DNA of 21,369 bases. It comes from Gnetum montanum. Taxonomy: Eukaryota; Streptophyta; Gnetopsida; Gnetales; Gnetaceae. This document shows, piece by piece, positions 1 through 9,060 of the stretch. The notes beneath the pieces are model-generated. The model did not search any database. It was given only the letters and a program-made list of their open reading frames with translations, and was not told the DNA's origin. Positions within the stretch are counted from its first letter, which is position 1, and each line of letters starts with the position of its first letter. The position numbers and the translations under genes are program-made. The stretch covers positions 1,371,330-1,392,698 of the forward strand of contig MNCI01007937.1 of NCBI GenBank assembly GCA_015680685.1, given 5' to 3'.

Positions 1-465
1 TGACGCTAGTTAATTTAGACTTAGGACATTAGTTAGAGTTAGTTAGTTTTTCAACCCTTTCTCTCATAGCATAGGCGATAAACTGAAAAATACCAAAAAA
101 ATCACATACCTTAGACTTGCCTAACCATACACTGTGACATATACAAGCAAGCCTGGGAAGACAACGAATGATTAACCCCAAGTGTTTCTTGTGGCGTTAA
201 GGCATTTAGTTTGCGGAGTTCAACCGGATCACGTGTGCACGCTCGTATTCGTATGGTTAAGTGTAGGGGTACCTCGCCACTCATCACAATGCAAAGCCTT
301 TTTCATGGCCTTCAATGGCTTAATGGGGTTAAACTCTTGCCCTACCAGCCATCTGTCCCCTTTCATCTCAGGCATGACCCATCTGAAGTCATTCAACGTT
401 GCAATAAGTATTATCATAAACAAGAGTCACAAACATTTTGGATCTCTCTCTTCCAACATATCTAG
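1..465. other. Left-edge region, probably upstream part of a decayed LINE
   Basis: This stretch has no intact gene. The plus-strand frame that carries the zf-RVT segment just downstream is also open at 211-462 and reaches a TAG at 463-465. Its last codons lead directly into the LINE-like segment, so at least the right half is probably the same retrotransposon. The first 180 bases are AT-rich and show nothing I can name. Confidence 0.4.
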
Positions 466-909
466 AAACTTCCGACCCTCCCCAAAATTAAGCAATTCCT
501 CTGGTGTCTCCTCCACCATGGTCTACCTATTGGAAAACGGTTAGAATATATGGGGATTCCCAATCCCAATTGCCCTCTTTGTGGTGGACAAGATGACTTT
601 GTCCATGTATTTTGGCATTGTCCCTTTGCACAACATGTGTGGCAGTGGGCTTCCAAAGCTTTTCCATCATACAAGCTATCTCAAGAGGATGCCATATTCG
701 GATTCTTGAACATTACTCTGCTAATCTTAATTTTCTGTGGAAAGTTATCAGGCCTACTATTTTATATTATATTTGGAAGTGAAGATGCAATGTTCTATTT
801 CAAAAGACAGATTATTCTAATAATTGTTTTCTCACCAGGTTGGAGAAGTTGCAGATCTTTCGCCTCACCCATTTTCAACTCACATCTTAAGCATCCAAGT
901 TCCATCTGA
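466..909 (+). pseudogene. LINE retrotransposon fragment: zf-RVT zinc-binding segment
   Basis: This is the C-terminal remnant of a plant non-LTR retrotransposon polyprotein. The frame opens at 466 with LPTLPKIKQFLW, the usual entry to the reverse-transcriptase zinc-binding domain. It continues through CPLCGGQDDFVHVFWHC and PFAQHVWQWA, giving the C-x2-C...H-x4-C pattern that links RT to the downstream part of plant LINE ORF2. A weaker stretch, LLFYIIFGSEDAMFYF, fits the hydrophobic segment after the finger. The TAG at 463-465 sits where these elements normally have Trp, consistent with a TGG-to-TAG mutation. No reverse-transcriptase core or endonuclease is in the window, so the copy is dead and 5'-truncated or runs off the left edge. 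The frame ends at 907-909 but recognisable similarity fades by about 800. Family assignment is from motif recognition. Confidence 0.72.
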
Positions 910-1062
910 ACAGTCATCAATTGGTTCATCTCTTGCAGCTGTGGGAAAGACCTGTGTGTTCCAATTACACTTAGCATCAGTAATCTCTGCAATGAAGCTT
1001 TCCCTTTTCATTATGTGGAGTCACCATTGGAACTCTCTATCCTTAATTCAGAGCTCTTTGCC
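910..1062. other. Spacer between LINE fragment and SINE-like element
   Basis: No gene is supported here. It could be the 3' untranslated tail of the LINE, but I see no poly(A) tract or target-site duplication that would mark its end. Confidence 0.3.
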
Positions 1063-1232
1063 TCATCTAATTCTATGTCATTCTATTTTGTAACAAGCCA
1101 GTATGTGTGGACATTTGGTTGTGCCCCAAATTGGGGTTCCTCCGGTTGTGCCCCAAATTGGGGTTCCTCCCTTAATACTCGTTTAATGATCGCACTGGCT
1201 TTTACAAAATAGAATGACATAGAATTAGATGA
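1063..1232. repeat. 31-bp perfect inverted repeat (39-bp imperfect stem)
   Basis: Positions 1063-1093 and 1202-1232 are exact reverse complements. After one unpaired base (C1094) the arms pair for 8 more bases (1095-1102 with 1194-1201). The result is a 39-bp stem around a 91-base loop. The bases just outside do not pair. It could be the termini of a small foldback or MITE-like element, or a stem within the SINE body. Confidence 0.9.
1117..1170. repeat. 27-bp exact tandem duplication in hairpin loop
   Basis: Unit 1 (1117-1143) and unit 2 (1144-1170) are identical. Each contains the small palindrome CCCCAAATTGGGG. Confidence 0.92.
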
Positions 1233-1236
1233 CACC

Positions 1237-1270
1237 CCCCATATTGATACACACCCCATATTGATACACA
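1237..1270. repeat. 17-bp exact tandem duplication
   Basis: The unit CCCCATATTGATACACA occurs at 1237-1253 and again at 1254-1270. It lies between the tRNA-like head and the inverted repeat. Confidence 0.9.
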
Positions 1271-1479
1271 CCAACGACTGGCATGGGAATTGAACCTGCG
1301 ACCATGCTTATCAGGACACGCCGTAGAGCATGTTGATTGCGTGGAGTAAAATACGTTAGAGCAACGATCCAAATTTGAAAGAAATCGCTGGAGAAATAGA
1401 TCCAGAATGCTTCCTATGTTTTCTGAATTCACTCCAGAAACGCAACGCACGTCTGCGAAATCCAAATTCTTACCTGCAA

Positions 1480-1575
1480 ATGCTAAACCCTAGAATTCCA
1501 GATGATGAAGCCGATGCCATGACAAGTCAAGAATGCGCAAGAAAAATTCATCCGCGAAAGCAATGCGATCATTAG
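1480..1575 (+). CDS. Possible upstream ORF overlapping the PPR start
   Basis: A 31-codon frame starts with ATG at 1480 and ends at 1575, so it overlaps the first 43 bases of the PPR coding region in another frame. If transcription begins upstream of 1480, ribosomes using this ATG would pass both candidate PPR starts (1533 and 1563). The peptide has no recognised features. Its relevance depends on the true transcription start. Confidence 0.25.
   Translation: MLNPRIPDDEADAMTSQECARKIHPRKQCDH
1485..1493 (+). promoter_or_regulatory. Telo-box (AAACCCTAG) upstream of the PPR gene
   Basis: The plant telo-box AAACCCTA lies 40 bases upstream of the first PPR ATG. Telo-boxes are known near transcription starts of plant genes for ribosomes, organelle biogenesis and growth. 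It is a short motif, so function here is inferred. Confidence 0.4.
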
Positions 1576-3902
1576 GTGGGCAAATTTCCCTGCTCGCCAA
1601 TTTAAAGTTGAAGTTTAAGCTCCTGAAACGTACAGCTTTCAAAAATCTCGACATTTGCATTCCGAGTTTTTCATTCTGCTCCCATCTCCATCTTCAGCTC
1701 AGCCATTACTCGTATGCGTCGAACATCAGTGAAATCGATGATCGCCAAGTTTCTGCAAGAGGATGCAATGGATTTAAATGTAATTCTCGAATGTCTGATC
1801 AAATGTCCGTTGCAGCACTGCAATCTGCGGCTTTGCTTCGGCAATCCCAGGCCTGGGACAAAGCAACCAGGAAGAAACTGCATTCGCTGGGTTTTCCGTT
1901 TACAAAGGAATTCATACTCGAGGTTCTCCGATTTTCCGCGCAAAATATCGACATGGCGTTGAAGTTTTTCCTGTGGACGGAGCAGCTTCAGAAGGAGAGG
2001 AAAGGTCACTGTGTGGAGCTTTATGAGTTCATGGCCAGGTTGTTAATTGCAACGGAGAATTACGAAAGTATTTTCTACAAACACCTGAACAGCTACTTCC
2101 AGAATCCGATCGGACATTTTGCCCCAGAGCCGGTTTTCAGGCTATTGATAAGATGCCGTGGCATTCTTGGATTACCGGTTATGGATTCAGAGTTATTGAA
2201 GATGATTGTGAAAAATTGCGAGAAGTTGACCGGGCGAGTGTATTTAGCCGTTCTGAAAGCCTTGGTTCTGGAGGGTTTCTTAGCGGAGGCTTTGGCGTTT
2301 TACAACGAGAATGTTGTCAATAATGTGATTGTTGATGTTGTTGCGATTAATGAGATGATCAGTGGTCTGATAAACAGGCAAATGATCGAGGAAGCAGCGG
2401 CGTTTTTGGAGAGATTGGAAGTAGAAACTGTGTTTGCCCCAAAAAAGAGTTGGTGTTCAGTACTAGTAAGAGAGCTCTGTAATGGAATGCAAGCTGATCG
2501 GGCGTATCTTATAGTAAGCAATGTTTTGCAGAGAACTGATAATAATACTTCTTACTTGAACATTTGTGTTGATGCCTTTTGTAAAGTTGGTTGTATGTTA
2601 AAGGCTGAAATGCTGGTAGCAGAGAGTGTTAGCTGGGGTTTTGCTCCCAACACTGTAACTTTTAATTCTTTGATAGATGGATACTGCAGGAAGGATAAAG
2701 TGGAGGAGGCATGGTACTTGCTAGAGAGGATGAAGAAATTTGGCAGTGTTCCAGATTTAATTAGTTATAATACTCTGCTCCGTGGGTTTAACCAGAAGTC
2801 CATGCTATTGCATTCCTTGAATGCTTTTGAGGAGATGATCAACAACGGCATCACACCTGATGTTTGGACCTACAATATTCTCATTCATGGCTTCTTTATG
2901 TGTGGTAGGCCAGCCGAAGCCAACAAGCTTATGCATGACATGGTTGCCAGGAGTGTTTTACCTTGTTCTAAAACCTACAATACCATTCTGAATGGACTGT
3001 GTAAGATTGGGAAAATCCAAGATGCTCTTCGAATGTTTTCAGATTTGAGAAGTGTAAATTTTTCCCCGGATATAGTAACCTACAATATAATAATCAATGG
3101 TCTTTGCAAAGCAAATCAACTGTCCGATGCATTAGATGTTTTAAAGGATGCCAGGGGACAGGGTCATGTCCTGGACATTATCACCTACACAACTCTAATA
3201 AATTTTTGCTTTAAGTCAGGAAAATTTGAGGAGGGATTAATGTTATGCACGGAGATGCTAAGAGAAGGTCATATCCCTGATAGCTTTGCATATTCTACCA
3301 TGATCACAGGTTTGGTGAAGCTGGGTAGACTTGAAGAAGTCAAAGTTTGCGTTAAACAGATGTTGATAACGGGTGTTGATCTTGATGCTATGGCTTACAA
3401 TTCAATGATAAATGCATTTTTCAAAGCACAAGATCCTGAAAAGGCTTTTCAAATGTGGCATGAAATGGAGTACAGGGGTTGCCATAGTGACGCTTACACT
3501 GATGCAATTATCATTGATGGGCTCTGCAAGATGGGTAATGTCGAAGCAGCTTACAGGCATTTCAAATCTGTGTCAGGAAAGGATTGTTCCCGTGATCTTG
3601 TAAGCTATAATATACTAATCAAAGGATTTGGTAAAGCAGGCAAAGTTGATAAAGCTATTAATTTATTTAATGAGATGCATGAGAGAGATCATATTACTTA
3701 CTCTTCTTTAATTCGTGCTCTTTGCAGAGCAGAAAGAGTACTCAATGCATATCATTTCTTACTTTGCTGTCTGAAACATAATATTCAAGTGTATGAGTCT
3801 GCATTTGACGCAGTTCTTGCCTCTTTGCATGATTCTGGGTATTATCGTGAAGCAAGGAAGTTGCGAGCTGTGATACAATTGAATAAAGTATTGCAAGAGT
3901 AG
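1533..3902 (+). CDS. P-class pentatricopeptide repeat protein, probably organellar
   Basis: This intronless 789-residue frame encodes a PPR RNA-binding protein. Such proteins bind single-stranded organellar transcripts and direct their stability, processing, splicing or translation. Residues 1-66 are rich in K, R, S and hydrophobics and nearly free of acidic residues, which suggests a mitochondrial or plastid presequence. Degenerate repeats occupy about 205-373. Eleven clear tandem motifs follow from 374 to 754, most exactly 35 residues, with typical T-Y-N-x-L-I and A-x-x-L-x-x-x-M signatures. There is no E, E+ or DYW extension after the last repeat, only about 35 residues, so it is the pure P class and not an editing factor. 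The first ATG (1533) is chosen; ATG 1563 (Met11) would keep the presequence. Codons are AT-leaning, unlike the GC-rich first exon of the kinase gene. The orthologue is not identified. Confidence 0.93.
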   Translation: MRKKNSSAKAMRSLGGQISLLANLKLKFKLLKRTAFKNLDICIPSFSFCSHLHLQLSHYSYASNISEIDDRQVSARGCNGFKCNSRMSDQMSVAALQSAALLRQSQAWDKATRKKLHSLGFPFTKEFILEVLRFSAQNIDMALKFFLWTEQLQKERKGHCVELYEFMARLLIATENYESIFYKHLNSYFQNPIGHFAPEPVFRLLIRCRGILGLPVMDSELLKMIVKNCEKLTGRVYLAVLKALVLEGFLAEALAFYNENVVNNVIVDVVAINEMISGLINRQMIEEAAAFLERLEVETVFAPKKSWCSVLVRELCNGMQADRAYLIVSNVLQRTDNNTSYLNICVDAFCKVGCMLKAEMLVAESVSWGFAPNTVTFNSLIDGYCRKDKVEEAWYLLERMKKFGSVPDLISYNTLLRGFNQKSMLLHSLNAFEEMINNGITPDVWTYNILIHGFFMCGRPAEANKLMHDMVARSVLPCSKTYNTILNGLCKIGKIQDALRMFSDLRSVNFSPDIVTYNIIINGLCKANQLSDALDVLKDARGQGHVLDIITYTTLINFCFKSGKFEEGLMLCTEMLREGHIPDSFAYSTMITGLVKLGRLEEVKVCVKQMLITGVDLDAMAYNSMINAFFKAQDPEKAFQMWHEMEYRGCHSDAYTDAIIIDGLCKMGNVEAAYRHFKSVSGKDCSRDLVSYNILIKGFGKAGKVDKAINLFNEMHERDHITYSSLIRALCRAERVLNAYHFLLCCLKHNIQVYESAFDAVLASLHDSGYYREARKLRAVIQLNKVLQE

Positions 3903-4531
3903 AAGTAAAATGGAGGAATCAGCATTAAGACATTGTATTTTAGAGTGATTGTCACATTCTCAAGATGAAATAAATGGGGTTTAATGAGATTCACGACGTT
4001 TGTAAGTGAACGAGACTTCTGAGAATTAACAATTAGGATAAAGAAACATCTAATGCAGCAATTACAGGTAGTTACTTATAGGCTGATTTTTGAAAGAATT
4101 AAAACGATTTTCTTTTTTGTCAAGATTAAAAAAAAGAACCTGTGAAATTTGTATGCATTGCAGAAATAATTGTCTTATTTTGGCTGTATGAAGCAGGGTC
4201 TGTGAGTGTATCCTAGTGCCATATTGGCTAACTTCCATGCCAGCTGGAAATTAGGACATGCCATCAGGTCAGGTGTTACCTTACGCACCAATACATTTAA
4301 GATGTGTACAACTATATCGCATATACTGTTTTTTGTTATTGGTGTTTGGTTTTTTGTTTCCTTTTCTCTGTACAGTCTGTTGTTGGATAGTGATGTAATA
4401 TTGAAAGCTTAAGATTCTAAAATGAAAATTTTTTTATTTGCAAGAGACCAACGAAGAAGGGGTTTCTCAGCAGAATGTTTAAATGGGGGCTTGCAGAAAG
4501 CTACCTTATTTATTGATTCAAAATCATTATT
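3903..4531. other. PPR 3' untranslated region and AT-rich spacer
   Basis: The first part should be the PPR 3' UTR. The rest is AT-rich with no gene I can support; the 68-codon open frame at 4206-4412 has no protein-like features. Confidence 0.5.
3969..3974 (+). terminator. Candidate poly(A) signal (AATAAA) of the PPR gene
   Basis: An AATAAA hexamer lies 66 bases past the PPR stop codon, the nearest good candidate for 3' end formation. Plant poly(A) signals are loose, so other sites downstream may be used. Confidence 0.4.
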
Positions 4532-4732
4532 ATGGCATTGAAGCAGACTTTTCATAAAATGGTTCAGGGACGTTACTTCACCTCACTGTTATTCCCAAAG
4601 AAGCCTGAATTCACACCTGGGTGGCACAAATGGGATCCCAAAGTTCAACCTGCTGAGAAGAGTTACATTACTTACCAAGAGTTCAAAGCCAAAAAAGCTG
4701 TTTATGGTTGGCTTTTGAAACTACGCAATTAA
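4532..4732 (+). CDS. Small unidentified ORF, possible exon or gene remnant
   Basis: A 66-codon ATG frame whose product looks more protein-like than its AT-rich surroundings: basic start, then FTPGWHKWDPKV, then SYITYQEFKAKKAVYGWLLK. I do not recognise the family and assign no function. The stop codon is followed at once by G/GTATAT, which could be a splice donor, so this may be an exon whose frame was lost. Two more protein-like scraps on the same strand (4818-4910 and 5170-5264) may come from the same former gene. It may equally be chance coding in spacer DNA. Confidence 0.3.
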   Translation: MALKQTFHKMVQGRYFTSLLFPKKPEFTPGWHKWDPKVQPAEKSYITYQEFKAKKAVYGWLLKLRN

Positions 4733-4817
4733 GGTATATTCAATGTTTTGCACTGGGTTTGCATTACTTTCTCATATAGGATAAAACATTATGTAATTAA
4801 GGGGACCAATTCTTTGT

Positions 4818-4910
4818 ATGGCTAGTCCTCTTAGAACTGCTCAAATTTATGGTTTTGGTGATTCAATGGCTGGGGAATTGATTGATTTAAAAAATGTTGC
4901 ATCAAGTATT
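4818..4910 (+). other. Protein-like scrap, possibly linked to the ORF at 4532
   Basis: From ATG 4818 the frame reads through SPLRTAQIYGFGDSMAGEL before dissolving into hydrophobic, AT-driven sequence. The first 25-30 codons look like real protein and the rest does not. No family was recognised. Confidence 0.2.
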
Positions 4911-5169
4911 GCACTAATCTGTATTTGTCATGTGAATTTTCGTCCATGTTCCTGCCTATTATGCTTTATCTGGACAGATATTTATTTATCAGAAATTAAT
5001 ATGTATAAGCTTTTTATAAATTTTGCAGATATGCTATTGGCATGATTTTATAAAATCCAACAATACACAGAATAATGCTTACCTAAATTCAAATGTTTTT
5101 TTATAAATCTTTTATGTGGTTAAGAAATTGAAAATATCTTGATTATTTTCAGGAATGATTCGTAAAACG

Positions 5170-5264
5170 AGCGTGCATTAAATTTGGCCAACCAGTGACT
5201 CTACGCAGTTCTTCTGGATCTTATACTCCGGTTGTAGTCACAGATGCTGGAGATGATGAAAGTT
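5170..5264 (+). other. Protein-like scrap ending in a stop, possible last exon
   Basis: After a good pyrimidine-rich acceptor-like site (TTGATTATTTTCAG ending at 5152), one frame reads KRACIKFGQPVTL then SGSYTPVVVTDAGDDES and stops. An acidic end followed by a stop looks like a C-terminus. A TGA lies in this frame just after the acceptor, so if this was an exon it is broken or the acceptor lies further down. No family was recognised. Confidence 0.2.
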
Positions 5265-7124
5265 GAGACAGCAGCCTACTTGGATGAATGTTACACTTGA
5301 TTATCCAACCACCATACATCACTGAATTAGCTGTATAAAGCATAAGCAGGTCATTACCTGTATCTTTTGAGTGCTTATATTTGTATGGATCTATGATCTA
5401 TAATGCAGTAGGCATCCAGGAAAAACGTAGTAAATATATCTCTGTTCATATATGTACACTGTAATAGTATATGCATTGTATTTTTGATGTTTTCTTGATG
5501 TTTTTGCCATCACTAGCTTTAAAGAATCATGGTTCCCCTCTCACGTGGATTCTGGCTAATCTGGATTATAGAATTTGTGGGAATCATAATTCATATTCTC
5601 TTTTACTACTAGGATGCAAAGGAGCATTCTTGTCCATATGACTGTTTTCGCTCACAGGTCAGTCCAGTCACTGTTGCTTGGTCTCTGCTATGCATGCCTC
5701 TCTGATACAAGTGCAATAACCTTAGTCTACATTTTTTGCAAAATATAACTGGTTTGTACGAGTTTCCCAAATTTATTTATTACCAAAATTTTCTAATTCC
5801 GCGCATGTAAAATGGATTCTTTTCCAATATCAATCTTACATGAAAGAGATTGATGTGCTAGAGGGGTTTCAATTCTAGTTTTCTATTTGCCTATCCCCAC
5901 TCCACAAATATTGCATTTTAATTATGTTTATTCGTCAAAAATCTTGTAATAAATACGTTCTTTACGGGTTTCCTTTAAAATCTTTAATTTGTTATTTTTT
6001 AGATTATTATTTTTGAAGACTACTAATTTTTTCTGCGTTCTTAACCTAGCATAGTTTTTCATTGTTTTCATTTTTATCAACTTGACTGTTGCTTGCATAT
6101 CTTATTTTTCAGTCTGCAATGAACGTTTGGATGATTCGTTCGATGTATTTGGAGGCGGAATAATGAAACTATGGTGTAGCTGAACATCGTCACCTAGAAT
6201 GATGTCGTTCCTATATTACATCATGTAATACTATTCAATATATGTTGAATGTACTTGGAACTTTGGCACCTGCAGCACTGAAGGATTAGGGAAAGTAAAT
6301 TAAGGTTCAACCATATATTTGGCAAATGGGAATAGCTGAGAGGCAACCCGTTTTCATAAATTCATTTACTCTTTATTGATCCTCTATCCAGCATTTTTAT
6401 TTGTCTGAGACAACTTTCTGTTAGGGTTTCAAATAAATGGAGCTATTCCCATTTCTGGTTACATTTTGACTCATTTTATAAGTTCATTGACTGAACATAC
6501 ATTTATAAAAGGCACGTCAAAACTATGGGCTAAAAGCAAAATCAATATCCACCTTGCTCTGTATATCATCTTCTAGATGCACTATCTTTTCCCTCCATTA
6601 TTTTCCCCTACATTTGGTTTTCCTTTCTTCCTAGCTATAATGTATTCTCTCTCGTTTTCCTTTTGTGAGAAGAGCCCCCACCCGTCTCTGTTTAATATGC
6701 GTCATCTTTGCTCCATTTCCTTAATACAGAGGTTTAGATCAGCAACCTGTTTGTTGAGTTTCCTATTACGTACTGAAATGAGGTTGAATAAAAATCGTAA
6801 CCGCAGCTAAAAGCAGAATCATGCCTCGGTCCTTTGAGAAATTTGCAACTTCCTTCTGGAAGCAATAGCGGTTGGACTGTCTATATTTTGTTTTTAACAT
6901 ATTCATCTTCTACGCCAACTTTGTTCATGTTCATCTTTCTTGTATAAGACATACTATATGTTAAGTATTTATTTTCCTCTTCCAAATTTATCAAAAAAAA
7001 TAATTTTTTATAATCTTTTGTTGGCCATGCCATCTTTTGAAGCTGCAATAATAGTATTAGAAAATATCTGTTGACCATGCCATCCTTAATGCAGCTTGAA
7101 TTTCTGTTGTTTATTAGCAAATTT
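5265..7124. other. AT-rich intergenic spacer
   Basis: I see no gene. Open frames here, such as the 77-codon one at 6577-6810, have no domain, no family resemblance and AT-driven composition. A short direct repeat around GTTGGCCATGCCATC occurs at about 7019-7037 and 7069-7087, too small to define an element. Confidence 0.5.
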
Positions 7125-7140
7125 GATTATGAAATTAAAT

Positions 7141-7200
7141 GAGGTTTAACTTGTTGGTAAGACTTTTGAGTTAATCTTAAGTCAGAGGACTTTTTACTTG
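7141..7200 (+). repeat. Faint SINE-like trace related to that at 15366
   Basis: The segment with ACTTGTTGGTAAGACTTTTG aligns by eye with 15366-15428 (GCCTTGTGGTAAAGACTCTT) and both continue to an AAGTCA...GGACTT block. The shared part resembles a tRNA D-arm and A box. There is no good B box, so this is at most an old fragment. Confidence 0.25.
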
Positions 7201-7264
7201 CATATTAAGTCATAGGAAGCGTGTGAGCATAGGGTTAACAAGTAAAAAATTGATTGAATGGGGT

Positions 7265-8700
7265 ATGAGAATAATTAACGCTATACAAAATTTGAGCATC
7301 TAATTTGTTTGTACATTTATTTATTTGCTTGTTATGGCTTAAGATAGAAATGTTATCTAATCTTACTCTTTATCATTGCCATGTGAATTTCATTCTAAGG
7401 AACATGATTACAAATTTTGAATTTCTATTTAAGAATGCTGTAGATTTTTTTAAAGCTCGGGAATGTGAACTTGCAATGTTTAATTCAGTCAAAAGAATGA
7501 GCCTACTTAAATTGTTGGATTTGAAACTTCGACCATACAGTATAACTTAAAGTAGAGCAGAACGTTGCTTCAAGCATAATTCTTTCCAGTTATCTGATAC
7601 CATTTACGTAAATTTGTAAGAGTGCAAAATCTCTTCATAATTAGATTCTATCAAGCACTATACATCTTTTTGACACATTTCAGAACAATAAAATTTAAAT
7701 ATGAACAACTACCGACATTTTATTGGTGCTACTGTTATATCCACTACAAAGTTGATAACGTTGTATTTTATGTCGTAAATGTGGTTGATGTTTGGTGTAT
7801 TTCTCTCTCACCAGGTCAAAAACAGCCCCTGATCCTTGTATCTGAATCATTAGGAGGTTAAAGAAAAGGTCAACTTTACGATGATTCATAAGTAGTTGTG
7901 GGTTTTTGGATAGAGATGGATATATTATTTCATGTCTTCTTGCAGGGAGAAAATCTCTGTGAGCGGAAAATGTTGTCACACCTGGGTAGTTGTAATTATA
8001 CCACAAATTACAAAGCTTGGTAAGCTTAAGGAATGCAAAAATGCCATATCCAGGACAGCCATGTGTGTTCCCATGGAAACCATATCTATCCAGGACATTT
8101 CATCGATTAGATATATATCTCTGTCTACACACAGCTGCTTTTGCAACGGTCTTTGACTTCTGCTAGCATACGGCTACTACCTGTCAAAATCCTTCAAAAA
8201 TGAAAGGCAAAAATCCGGCCGAAGGCATTTAATTTGCAGCTGGGTGCAAATACTGGGGCAAGAAAAATGAAAAAGAAGGAAGAAGAGAAGTTTTCAAAGA
8301 GGGGGCTGTGGGATTCCAGGTCGGTTCTCGCGTGGTGCGATAATCCAAGGCACAAGAAGAGCCATGAATAACGATGGTAATCCACCGCTCGCAAACCAAA
8401 TGCTATCATCCCCTACTCAATAATGAAACGCCGCGGCCCACACGCACAGAACAACAGTTCAAAGCAAAAACCCAACAGAGGCACACATTAGTTGCGTGTG
8501 GACCCGACAAGGCTGAGCGCGTCCGTTTGATTATGTTCGTCGGAAGCAGGCGCACTCTGCTCCATGTCGCATTCACATTCCTGCCTTTACCCAGTCAACA
8601 ACCCCGGGAGAAATAAAAATTTGGTCTCCATTGTTTGCCCAAAACAAGGCCAACTCTTCAATTAAGCGAAATCAGAGATTTGGATCTTCCACTGCGAATT
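7265..8700. other. Spacer leading into the receptor-kinase promoter
   Basis: No gene is supported. The 81-codon frame at 7305-7550 and the 80-codon frame at 8374-8616 have no recognisable features. From about 8300 the composition becomes less AT-rich, as expected on approach to the promoter and leader of the next gene. Confidence 0.5.
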
Positions 8701-8720
8701 TTCTGACAGTAATTTTGGGG

Positions 8721-8727
8721 TATAAAC
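8721..8727 (+). promoter_or_regulatory. TATA-like box of the receptor-kinase gene
   Basis: TATAAAC follows a short G-run about 360 bases before the start codon. Transcription starting about 30 bases downstream would give a roughly 330-base leader. The motif is short and not verified. Confidence 0.35.
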
Positions 8728-8745
8728 AGCTCTGATTACAGTGCA

Positions 8746-9060
8746 ATGCTCCGTGAAAGGGAAACTAGGGCAAAATCTCGGATAATGTTTCGGTGTCTGC
8801 GCTCGCAATTCTTTAGTGGCCGTGAAACGCGGTCAAGGAATCCCATCCGTCCCCTGCCTCCAGCTGCACTGCACTCCACTGTACAGTCGAAACCAGTACA
8901 CGATTCACTCCCACTAGCACGCAAAAACCAAACCAAAACCAAAACACAACTTTTCTTCCCCTTTCCCAACCAGAACGCAGCAGCACCAGCAGCAGGATCT
9001 CGCAGGAAAAGCACGACAACATCTTCAGCAGAGACCCGACTTCCAATTCGACTTCTGTGA
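8746..9060 (+). CDS. 104-codon upstream ORF in the receptor-kinase leader
   Basis: An ATG-started frame of 104 codons ends with TGA at 9058-9060, just 20 bases before the receptor-kinase ATG at 9081. Its product is basic (many R, K, S, T, P) and resembles no family I know. If the TATA-like box at 8721 is used, the ATG lies about where transcription would start, so it may be only partly included; an internal in-frame ATG at 8785 would then give a shorter uORF. Such a long uORF ending close to the main start would be expected to lower kinase translation. It may alternatively be chance reading of a GC-rich leader. Confidence 0.3.
   Translation: MLRERETRAKSRIMFRCLRSQFFSGRETRSRNPIRPLPPAALHSTVQSKPVHDSLPLARKNQTKTKTQLFFPFPNQNAAAPAAGSRRKSTTTSSAETRLPIRLL

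Larger units (their letters stand above)
1063..1350 (-). mobile_element. tRNA-headed SINE-like element (minus strand)
   Basis: Read on the minus strand, the element starts near 1350 with an A-box-like stretch (1332-1345). An anticodon-arm-like CCTGATAAG follows, then a near-consensus RNA polymerase III B box, GGTTCAATTCC (complement of 1286-1296; 10 of 11 consensus positions). The spacing is that of a tRNA, and the CTGATAA loop recalls tRNA-Ile, but the T-stem does not pair well, so this is a tRNA-derived head rather than a working tRNA. Downstream in the same sense come a 17-bp unit repeated twice, then a large inverted repeat enclosing a 27-bp tandem duplication. I cannot see a 3' tail or target-site duplication, so the left boundary is uncertain. 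An alternative is a tRNA pseudogene beside an unrelated foldback element. Confidence 0.5.

Noticed and set aside
182-260. PKCFLWR-like reading near 177-200 as a second zf-RVT start
   Set aside because: A stop follows at once and the proper zf-RVT entry lies at 466 in another frame; probably coincidence.
1281-1350. Functional tRNA gene on the minus strand
   Set aside because: The B box is good but the T-stem pairs poorly and acceptor and D arms are not convincing, so it is tRNA-derived rather than a working tRNA.
4818-5045. Whole 75-codon frame as a membrane protein
   Set aside because: Only the first 25-30 codons look protein-like; the hydrophobic remainder reflects AT-rich sequence.
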